A stretch of 64,000 nt of DNA from Haliotis asinina (taxonomy: Eukaryota > Mollusca > Gastropoda > Lepetellida > Haliotidae). The position numbers were made by a program, and so were the translations under genes. Under the pieces are notes generated by a model, which did no database searches, was not told the DNA's origin, and saw only the letters and a program-made list of their open reading frames with translations. Below are positions 24,866 to 53,087 of this stretch, piece by piece. The first letter of the stretch is position 1. Each line of letters begins with the position of its first letter. The DNA lies in contig NC_090285.1 of assembly GCF_037392515.1 (NCBI RefSeq), positions 3,599,501-3,663,500 on the forward strand, in the 5' to 3' direction.

Positions 24866-27661
24866 TTACTTCTTCTTCTTGAGAGCTTCAAACCTCTTGG
24901 TCAGGTCATCAAAGTCAACATCCTCTCCCCCTGCTGAGCCTGACCCCACAGTGTTACCAAGGTCTGGGAGGGTATTGGTGGGGACAGCGGGCAGATCGGG
25001 GATATTGAAGCCTGGATTGGGAGGCATGGCTGGCTTGACATTGTTGTCATACAGCTGATCCTGACTAGGGTACGGAGCTTGAGCACCGTTTGGTTCTGGG
25101 TAGCCAGGGGTGTTGTATGCTGGAGGTGGTGACATACTGGGGGGCCCTGCAGGGGGTGAAGTTGGTAGTGCAGGGGGTACTTTACCAGCGGGATAAGGTT
25201 GCTGCTGAAAAAAACAAGGATGACAGCGTAAATTTCTACTACAGCATGAAATATGTTACTAATTAAGACACAAGGAAAAAACAGCAAATGACTTTGTTTA
25301 TAATTTTGTTATTAATTACACTAAATGGTCAATGTCACATGAAAGAAAGTCTTGTCTTGTGTACATGTATGTTATAAGTTAGCACTAACCACATCACTCC
25401 ACAGAGAGAATGATTTTGTTAAAATAAACATAATATTATGTAATGAGAGAATGTGTTTGACAGTTCAAGGGAAAAAACAAAACTCCTTCACTGTTTGATA
25501 CAAATAATGGAAATGAAGCCTGGTCATCAGTCAAAGATGATTTGAACATATTTCTGAATAGTTACAATGTCCATTATCAACATTAAGATATTCATTTTGA
25601 ATCTAGCAAAGCATTTTCAACACTGTGGTCAATATAGAAATATATTCTGATTAATATATTACAACCCATACATACAAAATAATGTTACAGAATGTCTCCT
25701 AGCATAAATAGTAACGGCACCTTGGCAATGGCATGTAGGAACTACTAAGTACAAGATCACATCTAAAATTGTACTGTAGCCCTTTGTTCCACATTAAGGA
25801 AACAGGCCAACAGACTAGTGATGTAGCGCATCATTGCAACAATAACACAGTATCTACTGCCATCGCACCTGTGGTGGGTAGGACACGTTGTTGGCTGGGT
25901 AAGGAGCTGATGAGGCTGAAGGTACAGGCTGGAGTGCCCCCATACCACCACTTGGGCCTGATCCTCCTCCTCCACCTTTCCTGTCTTCATTTCCAAAATC
26001 TATCAGCATATTCTCTGCCAATAGTATCTCATCGTGGGACATGACCGATGCATCTGGCACAAATGGAACATTATAAGACTTGGCAATCTCATCCATATAT
26101 CTTTCCACCAATGTCTTGGGTGGTGCTTGAACACTCAGTTTGTGCATCACTTTTTCACTGACATTGTTCAGGGCATTTGATCGACATGCCATTCCAAATT
26201 CTTTTCCATATTTGGCTGTAAATTCATCAGTAACTGCTTTCAGTTCTTGGACATCAGCTTGTAGTCTGGGTGTTGCCCATATTATGCTTGCAATAGATTC
26301 CTCCAATCCAGGATCAAGTTCTCTGTAGAAATCAATACATAATAATGGTAATGGTTTTGAATGACCACATTTTAACATGCTTATATGTAAACATTCTCAT
26401 CAACAAGACATGAAACTTTAGGGGAGATGATATCTTTAGTACTCAGCAGTCCTGCTACTAGTAGTAATACATTTCAGGGCTACTTCTTTCATCATCTGAA
26501 TGAGTTTAGTTTTTGTGATGTTTTAAGCAATATTCAAGCAATTTCACAGTGGGGAATACCAGAAATGGACTTCACACACTGAACCCATGGGGAGAATCAA
26601 ACCCAGAAGTTCAGCATGATAAGCGTATGCTATAACCATGTTAACCATTTAAACCCCTGATTACTAAGTAACTGTATGTAAGTATACTAACAGGTACACA
26701 TATATAAAATCTGATATGGTTAAACAATATAGCACTGGTGTACAGTGATACAAAATTGTAACAAATAAAACCTGGAAGGCACTGGAATCAACAAAGAAGA
26801 AATCAAATAATCACTGGATGTTTAAGTTGCAAAACGTGATTTGACTGGGTGTAGTATTACTGAAGCAGAGTATTTTGTGTTTTGAGATAATAGATGTCAT
26901 CCATCATTGATATTGGTAGTGTTCCCCTAGGCACATTTAGGAGGGCGCAGCGCCCTGCCCTTTGACTTATGCGCCCTGCCCTTTTTCGCCTCAATCGCAG
27001 CCATTTACTATGACGAGTGTGTATTTTCCAGATTTGAAATGCTTTTTTCAAATTCTAATCTTAAAATACAAACTGAGAAGCGTAAAAAACTTACTTTTAA
27101 ATTGAAATTATAAGACAATTTGACTTCTTATACATGTTGTTGTTTTTCAAATAATCCTCACCAACATGCCCTTTGAGGTTTTGAAGTGCCCTTTTCCATT
27201 AATTTACCCTGCCCTTTCTGAACCCTAGGGCGAACACTAATTGAGAACATATTGTATCACATAATTTTGTTGATAAATATTGAAGTACACTGAAAATATA
27301 TCATAGATAAAACACATCTATGCTTTTCTTATCATGTGATTATTTTTTAAACTCTGTAACCTACACTACATCATCATGATGAAAAGTCTTACTTTTGTGT
27401 TTGAATCAGCCCAAACCGTGCCAACAGCAAGTCACAGTACATCTCCAACAGCTCCATAGCTTCAACCAGATAATCTTCTCGAATGATGTGTTCCACCCTG
27501 ATTCTGGCTCGATCTTCCTTACCGGCTGTAATATAGTCGGCGATTTCTTTCCTCGATTTCAAAGCTATTTCCGTCTTTTTCTTTTCTAACAACTTCAGAC
27601 GGTTTATCACCAATCTGAGGTTAGTTTTGAGTTTTGTGTAATTAGGGCCGCTCTTGAACAT
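24866..27661 (-). CDS. IST1: IST1 homolog, ESCRT-III-associated factor
   Basis: Coding exons 27393-27661, 25869-26322 and 24866-25204 give 353 residues; junctions are GT-AG and phases agree. IST1 folds like an ESCRT-III subunit, binds CHMP1 and VPS4, and works at endosomes and at the midbody in abscission. Residues 1-~190 are the IST1 core, starting 'MFKSGPNYTKLKTNLRLVIN' and including 'EYLVEAMELLEMYCDLLLARFG'-like helix 3 sequence. 'LMHKLSVQAPPKTLVERYMD' would be 'LSVEAPPKILVERYL' in the human protein. A long Gly/Pro/Ala/Tyr-rich linker follows (~205-320). The C-terminus 'DVDFDDLTKRFEALKKKK' is the MIT-interacting motif that contacts VPS4, LIP5 and spartin, and an upstream 'LPAVPTNTLPD' resembles the second such motif. 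Length is close to human IST1 (about 364). The start is the conserved MFK. An untranslated first exon may lie upstream (see findings). Confidence 0.96.
26495..26655 (-). mobile_element. tRNA-derived SINE copy, diverged
   Basis: On the minus strand this reads 'GGGTTTGATTCTCCCC', 'GTGTGAAGTCCATTTCTGGT', 'CCCCACTGTGAAATTGCTTG' and 'AATATTGC', matching the order of the SINE at 10060-10222. It lies in IST1 intron 1. Confidence 0.72.
26915..27241. mobile_element. MITE-like element with ~15 bp terminal inverted repeats
   Basis: The left end 'TAGTGTTCCCCTAGG' and the right end 'CCTAGGGCGAACACTA' are inverted copies about 325 bp apart. Subterminal regions are rich in GCCCTGCCCTTT motifs on both sides. 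There is no coding capacity and no convincing target duplication. It lies in IST1 intron 1. An unclassified non-autonomous DNA transposon is likely. Confidence 0.7.
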
Positions 27662-30039
27662 GGCGAAAGTTTAACTGTTAACTTTCAGTAACAGATAAAT
27701 CCAGTTGTCACTTGAATGAAACGTGGGTATGAATCAAAACACTGTTTATATAGAATCTAGCGATCACAAGACTCTTAGGTCAGACATGTTGTGACGTCAT
27801 ATCCCAGGCTCAGGAACAGTGCACTTGTAGTGACATTAGATATTCCTGCGACAGACACACTGTTTCATCGCTGTTAGGAGCTAGTCTATTTTTATAAAAT
27901 GATGGCTGGAAATAGAGATCCGAAATCATGCCCGTATTTCAGCTTCATCGAACATAGTACACAGATTTGTTACATGTTATTTTTGCTTACAAATATATGT
28001 ATTTATATTTTTTCCTCAAGCAGACTGAAAACCTTTGTTTTTATTTTAAAAGAAATTAAGAGGCCGAAAATATGATCTAAGAAGACCGTATACATTACGT
28101 TTTCAGTTTTGCCGTTGATTGATTATTAACTCTAGTATTAAATAAAAAATAATTAAGTGTTGATTCATTCAAAAAAATACCACAGCGTTGGGACGATTGC
28201 AACGCTCGCAACAAAGGGACACTACTCTGTATATTACAAAAGGTAAGGGTTCAAAGGTCATATGTCAACTACGCAGTCTTTATCCAAGGTAAGCTTTTTT
28301 ACTGAACACACATTTTTGTAAATTTAAATCGCAAGTTTCATATGAATGCTAGATTTAGGCATGAATGCTTATGCCATCATCAGAAAAAAAAATGAAGCTG
28401 GAACGCCCCATCTCTAGTAGCCCTAATCAGGCTAATGTAGAATCTAGGGCCATGTCTCTAGCCCTGTAATTATACATAGAGTTGCCTTGTTAAAGGACAG
28501 TGACAACTTGCCTACATTGCTTTACGTCTGACCTACTAAATTCGCTCTGCAATCATATCAGCAAATGATAATAATGATGGTCTTTCTAATTAGAGATACA
28601 ACTTAAATATGTATCTCAGCTATGAGTGTCTAAATGAAACAAGGGATAATCTGCAACAGTAATAGGTCACTCGCTTGTTTTCTTTACTATTTGTAAATTA
28701 AGGTGTGCCTTTTCATGCTGCAACGCACACAGTGACTTGACTTGTTTCGAGTGCAACTTCAGTTGTGTTTAACAGAACTTCAGCCAGTTTATTTTATCAG
28801 TTGGAATTTTACAATGAATGAATAAATAAATAAATGCATGAATTATAGTAAGAATTAAAAGCATGAATTATGTGAATAAATGAAAGAAATAAAGAAAAAG
28901 AATAAAAGAAATAAGTACATATGTGAATGAATGAAAGAGTAAATGGTACAGCGCATCCTTCACTCCTAAAACACGTTAAAGAACACAAAAGTATCGCGAG
29001 AACACATGTGTTAACTCCATCTGTCCTTTTAAAAAATCTACTTTGAGACATTTTTGTTTCCATTAATAATTAATTCAGATATCTTATTGCATGTGGGGAA
29101 TGGCATGGACATCAAAATGTTAACTGACACTGTCACACACCCCTCAAAAACAGAAAGTTTAAAACTGGCATAAAGCATTCTAAACAGTTTTTCCAGTTTT
29201 GTCAAATAATATGATCAACAAGAAAGAAAGAAGTTATGGAACTATAACCCACGACCATCAGTGGTGGATCAGATCAGATCGGCGATATGTCATATTTTTC
29301 ACATACTTATGTTTCCGTTCTAAAAATTAAACGATGGTGTGAAAGAAGTTTTTATCGGCACAATTTAGTCTATCTTCGCGGTGAATCGAGAATGGAAGCC
29401 AGTGAGCTATAACATACCAACGTGAAACTTAACTACAAATCTACTGTCCTAATACAGACACTAATACCAATTATTTGATTTAAACTGAAGTGACAAAATA
29501 GTTAAGTTATCTTCTATATGTAGGATTTCAGTTGTTACAATGCTCAGCAAATTTAATCAGCAGTTGAACATAAATCGGGCTCAATCTTACATACCGCGTT
29601 GCCGCCATATTGGCTATACTGGTTACGTAATGACCCGAGACATTGATGAAGTTTTCATGAAGTTTCTTCATTCCCTCTATATATAGTCTCCCTGATGAAA
29701 CATACTATTAATAGTATATATTGGTGTAGTTATGGAATATGTTAGTCACCCAATGATATGATAAAAGCGTGATTGATATATCTCAAGAAAAAAAATTATT
29801 GCAAAGTTAGGAGATAAATCTACTGTGGTTCTATATGCTATGTAATACCACCATACAAGCCTCTGTTATTTCAACTGGGAGCCAAGTACTTTTGTCAACC
29901 ACTGCCTGCTAAATACAATGCTGTATTTACATCAAAAGCAATGTTCCATGATAACATCTCCATACTTACTCTTTATTGTGTTAGCTAGTATAAAGATAGG
30001 TTACTGTCAAATCTATCTGTTCCTCTTGCATCTTGAAAC

Positions 30040-30270
30040 CCATGAAGATCTGGGTCAGGTTTGATCTTCCGCAGCCCATGATTGTTGTAAGAGATGACTA
30101 ACAGGATACTATGGTCAGGTTTGCTGACTTGTTTCGATGCATGTCATTAGTTCCCAATTGTGTAGTCCGATGCTCATGATGTCACTGGATTGTGTGGTCC
30201 AGATTGGTTATTTACAGACCACAATCATATAGCTGCAATAGTCCTGAAAGTGGTGTTAGACAGTAAGCAA
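30040..30270 (+). mobile_element. SINE copy, abalone-type, nearly full length
   Basis: Reads 'AACCCATGAAGATCTGGGTC', 'GTAAGAGATGACTAACAGGA', 'GGTCAGGTTTGCTGACTTG', 'GTCATTAGTTCCCAATTGTG', 'GATGCTCATGATGTCACTGG', 'TTGTGTGGTCCAGATTGG' and 'TTATTTACAGACCACAATCA'. The 3' end lacks a clear CACT tail. Confidence 0.85.
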
Positions 30271-30603
30271 ACAAAAATAAACTGGTATCATGAAAGATAA
30301 TTCTCCCATGACCTCAGTAAATACTACTTGCAATGTGTTTGGTTTTCAATCAAATTTAGAGCTATAATAATTTTGTTTTTTTGTCAACAGCACTATGTTT
30401 ATCTCCAAAATAGGGGCAAAAATATTATGCTGCTGCTCCTAAATGTTAATGAATTAAAGGACAGATTCATGCCTATACTATACAATGGATCTACATCAAC
30501 TGATACTGACTTTGTTTGCAAAAGAAAATTTCAATTTCAGGTTTACCTTTGATTTTTAATTAATATTGTCACTGCTATCTAAGCCAAAGGTGCATATGCC
30601 CCA

Positions 30604-31172
30604 TAGCCCTGATAGCATCCTCTCTATAGCCCTGATAGCATACTGTATGTGGCCATGATAGCATACTGTATGTGGCCATTATAGCATACTGTATGTGGCC
30701 ATGATAACATACTGTATGTGGCCATGATAACATACTGTATGTGGCCATGATAGCATACTGTATGTGGCCATTATAGCATACTGTATGTGGCCATGATAAC
30801 ATACTGTATGTGGCCATGATAACATACTGTATGTGGCCATTATAGCATACTGTATGTGGCCATGATAACATACTGTATGTGGCCATGATAACATACTGTA
30901 TGTGGCCATGATAGCATCCTGTATGTGGCCATGATAGCATACTGTATGTGGCCATGATAACATACTGTATGTGGCCATGATAACATACTGTATGTGGCCC
31001 TTATAGTATACTGTATGTGGCCATGATAACATACTGTATGTGGCCATTATAGCATACTGTATGTGGCCATGATAACATACAGTATGTGGCCATTATAGCA
31101 TACTGTATGTGGCCATGATAACATACAGTATGTGGCCATGATAACATACTGTATGTGGCCATGATAACATAC
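30604..31172. repeat. Minisatellite, 23 bp unit, about 25 copies
   Basis: Near-identical 23 bp units 'CATACTGTATGTGGCCATGA' plus 'TAA' or 'TAG'. The GATAAC, GATAGC and TTATAGC variants alternate, suggesting duplications of two- to four-unit blocks. Each unit contains the palindromic-like ATACTGTAT. It is intergenic and away from any splice site. Confidence 0.93.
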
Positions 31173-31940
31173 AATCTATAGCCATTATTCCATACTTTCT
31201 ATAGTCCTGGTACAGATTTTTGTCTTTTGAAAACCTAAAGGCTGGTGGGAAAAAAAATAACATTTCTAATCAAATAATAGTCCTTCTAAATGCTCAAAGT
31301 ATTTTACTTTTGGGAATTTATGAAATGAACAAGGGAGTGATTGGGAAAGAGAACTTTGACATTGGGCCATTTTCAGGATTATTAGCCATTTCCTGAATTT
31401 TTAATGGGCCACTGCCCATGTATCAGTATTTAACTTACAAATTTTAATGAGCCATTTTTCATTCTAATGTGCAAAATGTCACTTGGCCCTGGCCTTTCCC
31501 AACCAGTGATATGGGTAAAAAAACAACCTAAAAAGTATTTTCTTGTGAGTTTACATTTTTAGCCAATAAGAACATTAGAATTTGAGTTTTTGAGTGGGGA
31601 AAATTAATTTTTGGGTTTTTTTTGTCTCATTTTTAAAAAAAGTATGACAGGTGGATCCGTAAACCAAGACATAAAATTGGTCTGGCCTTAGCTGTAATAT
31701 CATATTGTCTATGGCCATGACATTATAGAATCTATATCACTGCTAGCATACTGTCCATAGCCATGATGCCGTATTTCCTATATCCATGACAGCGTACTCT
31801 CTATGGTTATGACAGCATACAATCATAGTCACAATAGCATACTCTCTGTGTAGCATACCATGATAGTGCCCCATCTGTATTTACCATCTCGCCATTATAA
31901 CTGAATTTTGTTCAATAAAGTATGAAAGTCAGTCTCTTAA

Positions 31941-32614
31941 TTGTGATTATCACAGTTACAAGTAGAGGTGCGAGTGAGCTTGATTTGTGATTATCACAGT
32001 TATAACCAGTAGAGGTGCGAGTGAACCTGATTTGTGATTATCACAGTTACAACCAGTAGAGGTGCGAGTGAGCCTGATTTGTGATTATCACAGTTATAAC
32101 CAGTAGAGGTGCGAGTGAGCCTGATTTGTGATTATCATAGTTATAACCAGTAGAGGTGCGAGTGAGCCTGATTTGTGATTATCACAGTTACAACCAGTAG
32201 AGGTGCGAGTGAACCTGATTTGTGATTATCACAGTTACAACCAGTAGAGGTGCGAGTGAGCCTGATTTGTGATTATCACAGTTATAACCAGTAGAGGTGC
32301 GAGTGAGCCTGATTTGTGATTATCACAGTTATAACCAGTAGAGGTGCGAGTGAGCCTGATTTGTGATTATCACAGTTATAACCAGTAGAGGTGCGAGTGA
32401 GCCTGATTTGTGATTATCACAGTTACAACCAGTAGAGGTGCGAGTGAACCTGATTTGTGATTATCACAGTTACAACCAGTAGAGGTGCGAGTGAGCCTGA
32501 TTTGTGATTATCACAGTTGCAACCAGTAGAGGTGCGAGTGAGCCTGATTTGTGATTATCACAGTTACAACCAGTAGAGGTGTAAGTGAGCCTGATTTGTG
32601 ATTATCACAGTTGC
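31941..32614. repeat. Minisatellite, 47 bp unit, about 14 copies
   Basis: Units read 'GATTATCACAGTTATAACCA' plus 'GTAGAGGTGCGAGTGAGCCT' plus 'GATTTGT', differing at one to three positions. They are highly homogeneous, so expansion or homogenisation is recent. It is intergenic, about 1.1 kb upstream of the BDH2 start. Confidence 0.94.
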
Positions 32615-33779
32615 AGCCTTGTCTATGGCAGTACAAACAAGAGTTGCAGTACAAATTCATTAGTGACATAGCATAAGAGCAGAGATTATATGAATAAGAC
32701 CACTGATGTTAATATTCATCTCTTAGCAACAGTAAACCAACTTCCAAAATAGTCCATAGCTGGATACAATGATCACCACACGCTATGCTGGTCATCATGT
32801 ACGATAAGAGGCAAGAGTTAACTGCCCTTTATCCTTACTTAAAAAGGTATATCCCTGTATGAGAAAATCAGTTGATGTTTTCTGTTGTACATTCCACAAC
32901 TCTATCAAAATATTGTAAAAGTCTAAATATAGTACACCATCAGTGAATATCACATGAAATACGTGGGACACACTGTATGTCACTACCTCATAACACCACT
33001 CAAAGTTAAGACCTTTAGACAGGTCAATAATATTTCATGACCAATCCCCCACAACTGTGAGTGAAGTCTTCCACCAAACACATCTTGCTGATTTGTTGTG
33101 GTTTTCTGGTGATTAGTCTGTTTTCCAAACATGGAACAGGGATGTAATTGATCAATTATTTCATACTGGTATATAATATCTGGTATGCAAATGTTGCTCA
33201 AATACAAAATAAATTTAACATTTTATGAAGATGTAATCCTAAAAGAACTTGTCTTGGCAGGCTATGTTTGTCCTGGATGAAAACATTGCAAGGATCTTTT
33301 GGAATGACTTTAAGACCATACTGCTTTATTTCACCATGCACCAAACCTACTGAATGTGAACACGGAGATTATCTTACATGAATATATCAGGTGCACTGGC
33401 TTACATAATCATTAATCAGTGAAACTGTCAAATAGGAATTTGTTCTCATAATGATAAAAATTTGTCATAAAATGCCTTATGTTCAGAAATAAATACATGT
33501 GTGAGACCTTGTACCTGTATACTTCAGGTCCAGGTGACAATATTGTTTGGCTTAGTCACATGACAAAGATTATGTAACTGATGTATTCACAGAACCTTTA
33601 CATATTAGTTTTGACTTGACCAACAGCTGATAAACAGCTGACAACCTTGACATTGGACTACACGTGACATCACAAATACATGAAACATATTGGGCACATC
33701 CATCCTGCTTTGTCAGTTCAATATGCTGGCTTATTCCAGATCGTCAGCCACTCCTTGTGTGTCAGGTGCTAGGAGCAAC

Positions 33780-48385
<14,606 letters not shown>

Positions 48386-48599
48386 CAACCTGACTTCATA
48401 CAACTCATCCTTGAAATGGACTGCCATTAACGAATGGTGCCCTGATATCCTTGACATTGGGTCCCGTCTTCAGTCACACAAGGTTACAGATATATGCTGT
48501 AAGGTTGTACTCCAGAGAAGCTTGTGATGAAAATATAGACGAGAATGATGATGATAATGATTACTAACAAAGTATAATCCCAGATGTAACGTGTTACAG

Positions 48600-48600
48600 G

Positions 48601-48638
<38 letters not shown>
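48600..48638. repeat. (GAT)n microsatellite
   Basis: About 12 perfect GAT trinucleotides, probably within or just past the BDH2 3' UTR. Confidence 0.95.
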
Positions 48639-49124
48639 GAAAAGGCAACGTTATCCCATACACAAGCCATCATTGAACAGTTTACAGTGTCTCTGTGATG
48701 CTGAAGTACTCGTTATGACTTGAGTGAGCACTGCTTTCTGAAAACATGGTGTGTCCCATAACTTATGACCCAACAAAACTTGAAAGTTGTGAAGGACACT
48801 TGATTTTATCATGACTATGTGTTATATATATGTCGTACTACCAGAGTCTGAAAACATCTGATTTTGTCGTTATGATGTTGGACATTGTCTATTACTAATC
48901 TTTAACTTTCTATTAAATCTGTCAAATACTAATCTTTAACTATCTATTAAATCTATTAAACATGTAGCTTTTACATAAATTCTCCTTACGAGTTGATGTT
49001 GATTTGTTTTAGGTCAGATGTACTAAGTTAAGGTGTACAGCCCCTCACTGTGATCAATGCCTTGAATGAGGTTCTTTAAAGTTTCACCACATTTGAATGC
49101 TTTGATGCTTTGTTGGTTTTACCC

Positions 49125-49630
49125 AGATGAATTTGTCTGCACCAGAACTGATCACATGTGGTTCTTCTGCACCAGAATCGATCACATGTGGTTTGTTTGT
49201 ACTAGAACTGATCACATGTGGTTCTTCTGCACCAGAACTGATCACATGTGGTTCTTCTGCACCAGAATCGATCACATGTGGTTTGTTTGTACTAGAACTG
49301 ATCACATGTGGTTTGTCTGTACCAGAACTGATCACATGTGGTTCTTCTGTACCAGAACTGATCACATGTGGTTCTTCTGCACTAGAACTGATCACATGTG
49401 GTTTGTCTGTACCAGAATCAGTTACATGTGTTTGTCTTCACTGGAATCAATCGCTTGGTTTTGTGTACAACGAACTGATTGTGTAGGTTCATCTGCACCA
49501 GAACTGATTGTGTGGGTTTGTCTGCACCAGAACTGACTGTGTGGGCTTGTCTGCACCAGAACTGATTGTGGAGGTTTGTCTGCACCAGAACTGATTGTGG
49601 CAGTTTTTCTGCACCAGAACTGATCATGGG
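49125..49630. repeat. Minisatellite, 30 bp unit, about 16 copies
   Basis: Units 'GCACCAGAACTGATCACATG' plus 'TGGTTCTTCT', with two main variants (TTCTTCTGC and TTTGTCTGT), and a diverged right part where ATCACATG becomes ATTGTGTG. Open frames in several frames result from the 30 bp period and are not genes. Confidence 0.93.
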
Positions 49631-51393
49631 GCCTTGTCCTGGATTAGTGACTGAGCCAGCTCATAGTGTCTACAACACTGAATTAGCTGGAATAATGCTC
49701 AAATCCGAATAATTCCATACATACCTACTCAAATAGAAACAAGAACTAACAGGGTGTATAAAATAATAGGTTTATTTCTAATAAATAAAAACAGTGATCA
49801 AAGATTGCTTCATAAAGATAAAGTGATGTGTATAACTGCCATATACATTGTGATGTTCAAGATAAAATCTCGCATACTACTCACACACACAACGCTCAAT
49901 CTGTTTACCGGCCTCACACTCTGGGACAACTAGCCTCTCTCCGGCCAGTCACTGGGGTAATAACACCCTATATCACCCACTGAGGATGTAGTATCTACAT
50001 GCTATACTAACTGGACTTGGACTTCTAAGATATTCTTGGCATTTCGGACTAATTACAACAATCCCAGCACTCCCATTACAGCCTTCAGTGCAGATGATGA
50101 ATAAAAGCATATCTTATATTTTGTTGTAATTATCTAGAACTAGTTTAAGTACAAACTGACACTGAACCTGTTTAACATTAAGTGTTATATATGTAGACGT
50201 CAATGACTTTATTTTGTAAAGGAGAAGATGCTGTCTGCACTGCTCTTGTTAAAGTCTTCACTAATTATCTATTTGTTTGTAATGTTCTATTTTTAATGTT
50301 TCTTTACATGAAAAAAATCAACAGTTACCGTTTAATGTTTAGAATGATAATAATGAATTCCTAAATCACAAATACAGCATTGATAGTTAACTCTATTGAT
50401 TGACAGTGAACCTGGACAAACTGAATTATTTCTTTACCTCATCTCCTGCATCATTGCTCAGAAATAGATAGAAACAAAAGAACTGATATCAATTAGAAGA
50501 GCAATAAGTAAACCACCCCCGGACTGAGTTTGAGTCCAGAACAACAAACATGGCTTTCTCTCGACTGACCGAGCACCTGGAACCGACTGTCACTGTGATG
50601 TGTAGATCTGCCCAGGTAAGACGAATGTTTTTGAACAACATACTCAAGTGAAAATTGAAAGAGGATGAATCAATATACATACATAAACTATCAAACCTAG
50701 CATCAAGCAATGCATGTCTGATTTACGTGTACATGAATAATGGTACATTGCACTGACACGAATAAGCGTTTGGGACAGAGATTGTCCTTGCAAGATCTGT
50801 AGCTGCCATTGTGTACCCTAAATGTTACAAGGGACAGGCCTGATAAGACAGACCGGTGTTGACCTGGGACTTCATCAGTGATTGAAGCGCTGTCAATTCT
50901 GTATCTTGCCCTTATGACGGACGTAATGGTGAGACTGCTCCGTGGACCAAGGTCCTGGTGTGTTTTACAACAGATTGTTGCTATTGACAAGGAGCTTGCT
51001 CTGCAAAGTAATCTTACCACTAACGCTGTCATAAAAAAAAAAAATCAGTTCATTACTTTTTTTAAAGATGTGATGTTAAAATTGCCCTGTCGACTCTGGC
51101 CATGGTTTGTTTTCCAAAAACAATGGCTATCAATATTTTCATCGTGCTAAAGAGACTGCAACTCCCTTACATTAATATAGACGTTTGTTAGTCTCAGTGC
51201 TAAGGAAACCCTATCTCCCTCACATTAACATAGACTTATGTTACTCAAGCACTAGGTTGTTTTGTCCACAGCACCCAGGCTTGTTCTGCAGAAGGATCTT
51301 AGCACTAAGTCTTTATCCAGTGCTCAATCTTAAACTTATTAGAGACATAAACGTAGGTCAGTGTATGGAGCAATGTGCAGGTGTGAACAGGGA

Positions 51394-51517
51394 CCAGGGT
51401 CTTTTTCTCAAAATGTTTGTAGCCCAGAGAATCCTCAACTTTGATTGTATTCAATGTGTTAAGAATGGTGTTAAGAAGTTCATAGGGCTACGGACGTTTT
51501 GAGAATAAGGTCCCTGG
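51394..51517. mobile_element. MITE-like element, ~124 bp
   Basis: The left arm 'CCAGGGTCTTTTTCTCAAAA' with TGTTTGTAGCCC and the right arm, complementary to 'CCAGGGACCTTATTCTCAAA' with ACGTCCGTAGCCC, form imperfect ~34 bp terminal inverted repeats around an AT-rich core. Confidence 0.75.
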
Positions 51518-53087
51518 GGGATGTTCTGAGAGTGATTCTAAAGCTACGACAGTCGAAACCCTGATGTCACGATTGTCAATTGCACTCTAGATTACAGAGG
51601 CTTGAAACTTACCGCGGAGTACTGAATAGTCAGATTTTGGTACAAGCTGTGACAAAATACATAACTTTTAAAATCACTTAGTTATATAATGGTTAATATA
51701 TGTGTAAATAACACATGACTTAACCTTTGTTACGTGCTGAAACATGACGTTCTGTTGGGATAATATTTTCAGAATCCACATTTTCTCTTCATCCACATGG
51801 ACTGTCCTGCATCTTTATGACAATCTATCCTTGCATATCATTAGGAGAATCTTTCAGTCAGAGGACAACATGTGAACTTAACTACATAATTTTATTTTCA
51901 ACAAACAAAGCTATGGGTTTGACTGTTCACACTCTGATTGACAGATTACAACTTTGAGGGTGTGGTGATGAGGGGCTGGTGAACGTAAGGGATTTTTTAC
52001 AAGGTGAAGATTTAAAGCTGTACCTATTGTATACTACATCACTAAGGATGGTGACAAAATGTATACCTAACAAGAGATTCTGCCTTTTCTGATATAAATC
52101 CCCTCATCTCCTATACAAAAGTATCACAGTGGCCAACTCCATACACTCTGAGGCTGTTCCTGTTTATAGTGAAATTACAAAGGCTTGATTTAGAACTGTC
52201 TGAAAATATTTAAATATCTCTGTGGAACCGTCTTTTCAATCCAATGATCAATCCAAAATATTTATGTTTACCTGGTACAGTATCAGAGTGTATCTTTGCA
52301 TATTTGTTAAGTATCACATACAAAATCATGCATATATTCCACCTACTTGAATCCACATTAAAATGACGGCCTGATAAACTTGACCTGTCAAAGATGTGTA
52401 AAATATATGTCTATACTACTCAAAAGTTGTAGGAAATGTTTATAGGGCTATGGCTATTCTGGCATGGTTTTCTCATGGTGTTCCTAAACTTGTTTTGATT
52501 GGTAAGCATAATATTTTGTTGATACAGACGATATATAATTCAGTATGGATAAACATGAGATATTTTAAAATGTTCATAGAAGTAAAGTAGGCTGGAACAC
52601 TGGAAGCTGTTCTAATACGCTCTTTCTGCCATGAATATTTATTAGAAGGGTTATTTGAAAAAACGTATCCAACCCTGACAACACTACCTCCTGACACTTG
52701 TCTTACCAACAGAAACCATGTACAGAGAAAAATGAAATTCATCAGTTCTTAAATGTTTTCAAAAATGATAAAACCCACATAATACTGGAATTACAGACAA
52801 ATGGTGAATGTAACAGATGACTAAATGCATCAATAGAAAATGCAGTTTCTGCCTTACTTATCCAATGCAATGGTTCGATGAAAAACAGTTACCATTGTGC
52901 AATGATGAAAAGCCCTGGAAATAAGAGATTTCAAACAGATATAATTTAGTGATTCACTCATCAAACATTTCCTCATAAAAGTTTGACCGTAGTAAAAATC
53001 TGCTACAAATGGAACCAGTTAAGATTTACCCATAAGCCATGTATGTGGCATCCTGGATATATCCAGGGTACACATTCCAGTAAATCC

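Larger units (their letters stand above)
27662..33722. other. Gene-free stretch between IST1 and BDH2
   Basis: The genes on either side diverge from here, so both promoters lie in this 6 kb. It is AT-rich and holds two large minisatellites, one SINE and simple A/T-rich repeats (28815-28945). A GC-rich patch at 29580-29640 could be a first exon (see findings). No protein-coding exon is supported. Confidence 0.5.

Noticed and set aside
25769-26378. Plus-strand frame of 91 codons opposite IST1
   Set aside because: It overlaps, in antisense, the well-conserved IST1 exon 2.
30575-31047. Frames rich in MATYSMLSWPH-type repeats
   Set aside because: Open frames arising from a 23 bp unit read over three units (69 bp); intergenic minisatellite.
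31941-32614. CRISPR-like array (47 bp spacing)
   Set aside because: The whole unit is conserved with no unique spacers, and the genome is eukaryotic; it is a minisatellite.
49066-49536. 156-codon frame with CTRTDHMWFF repeats
   Set aside because: Product of the 30 bp minisatellite, with no other coding evidence.
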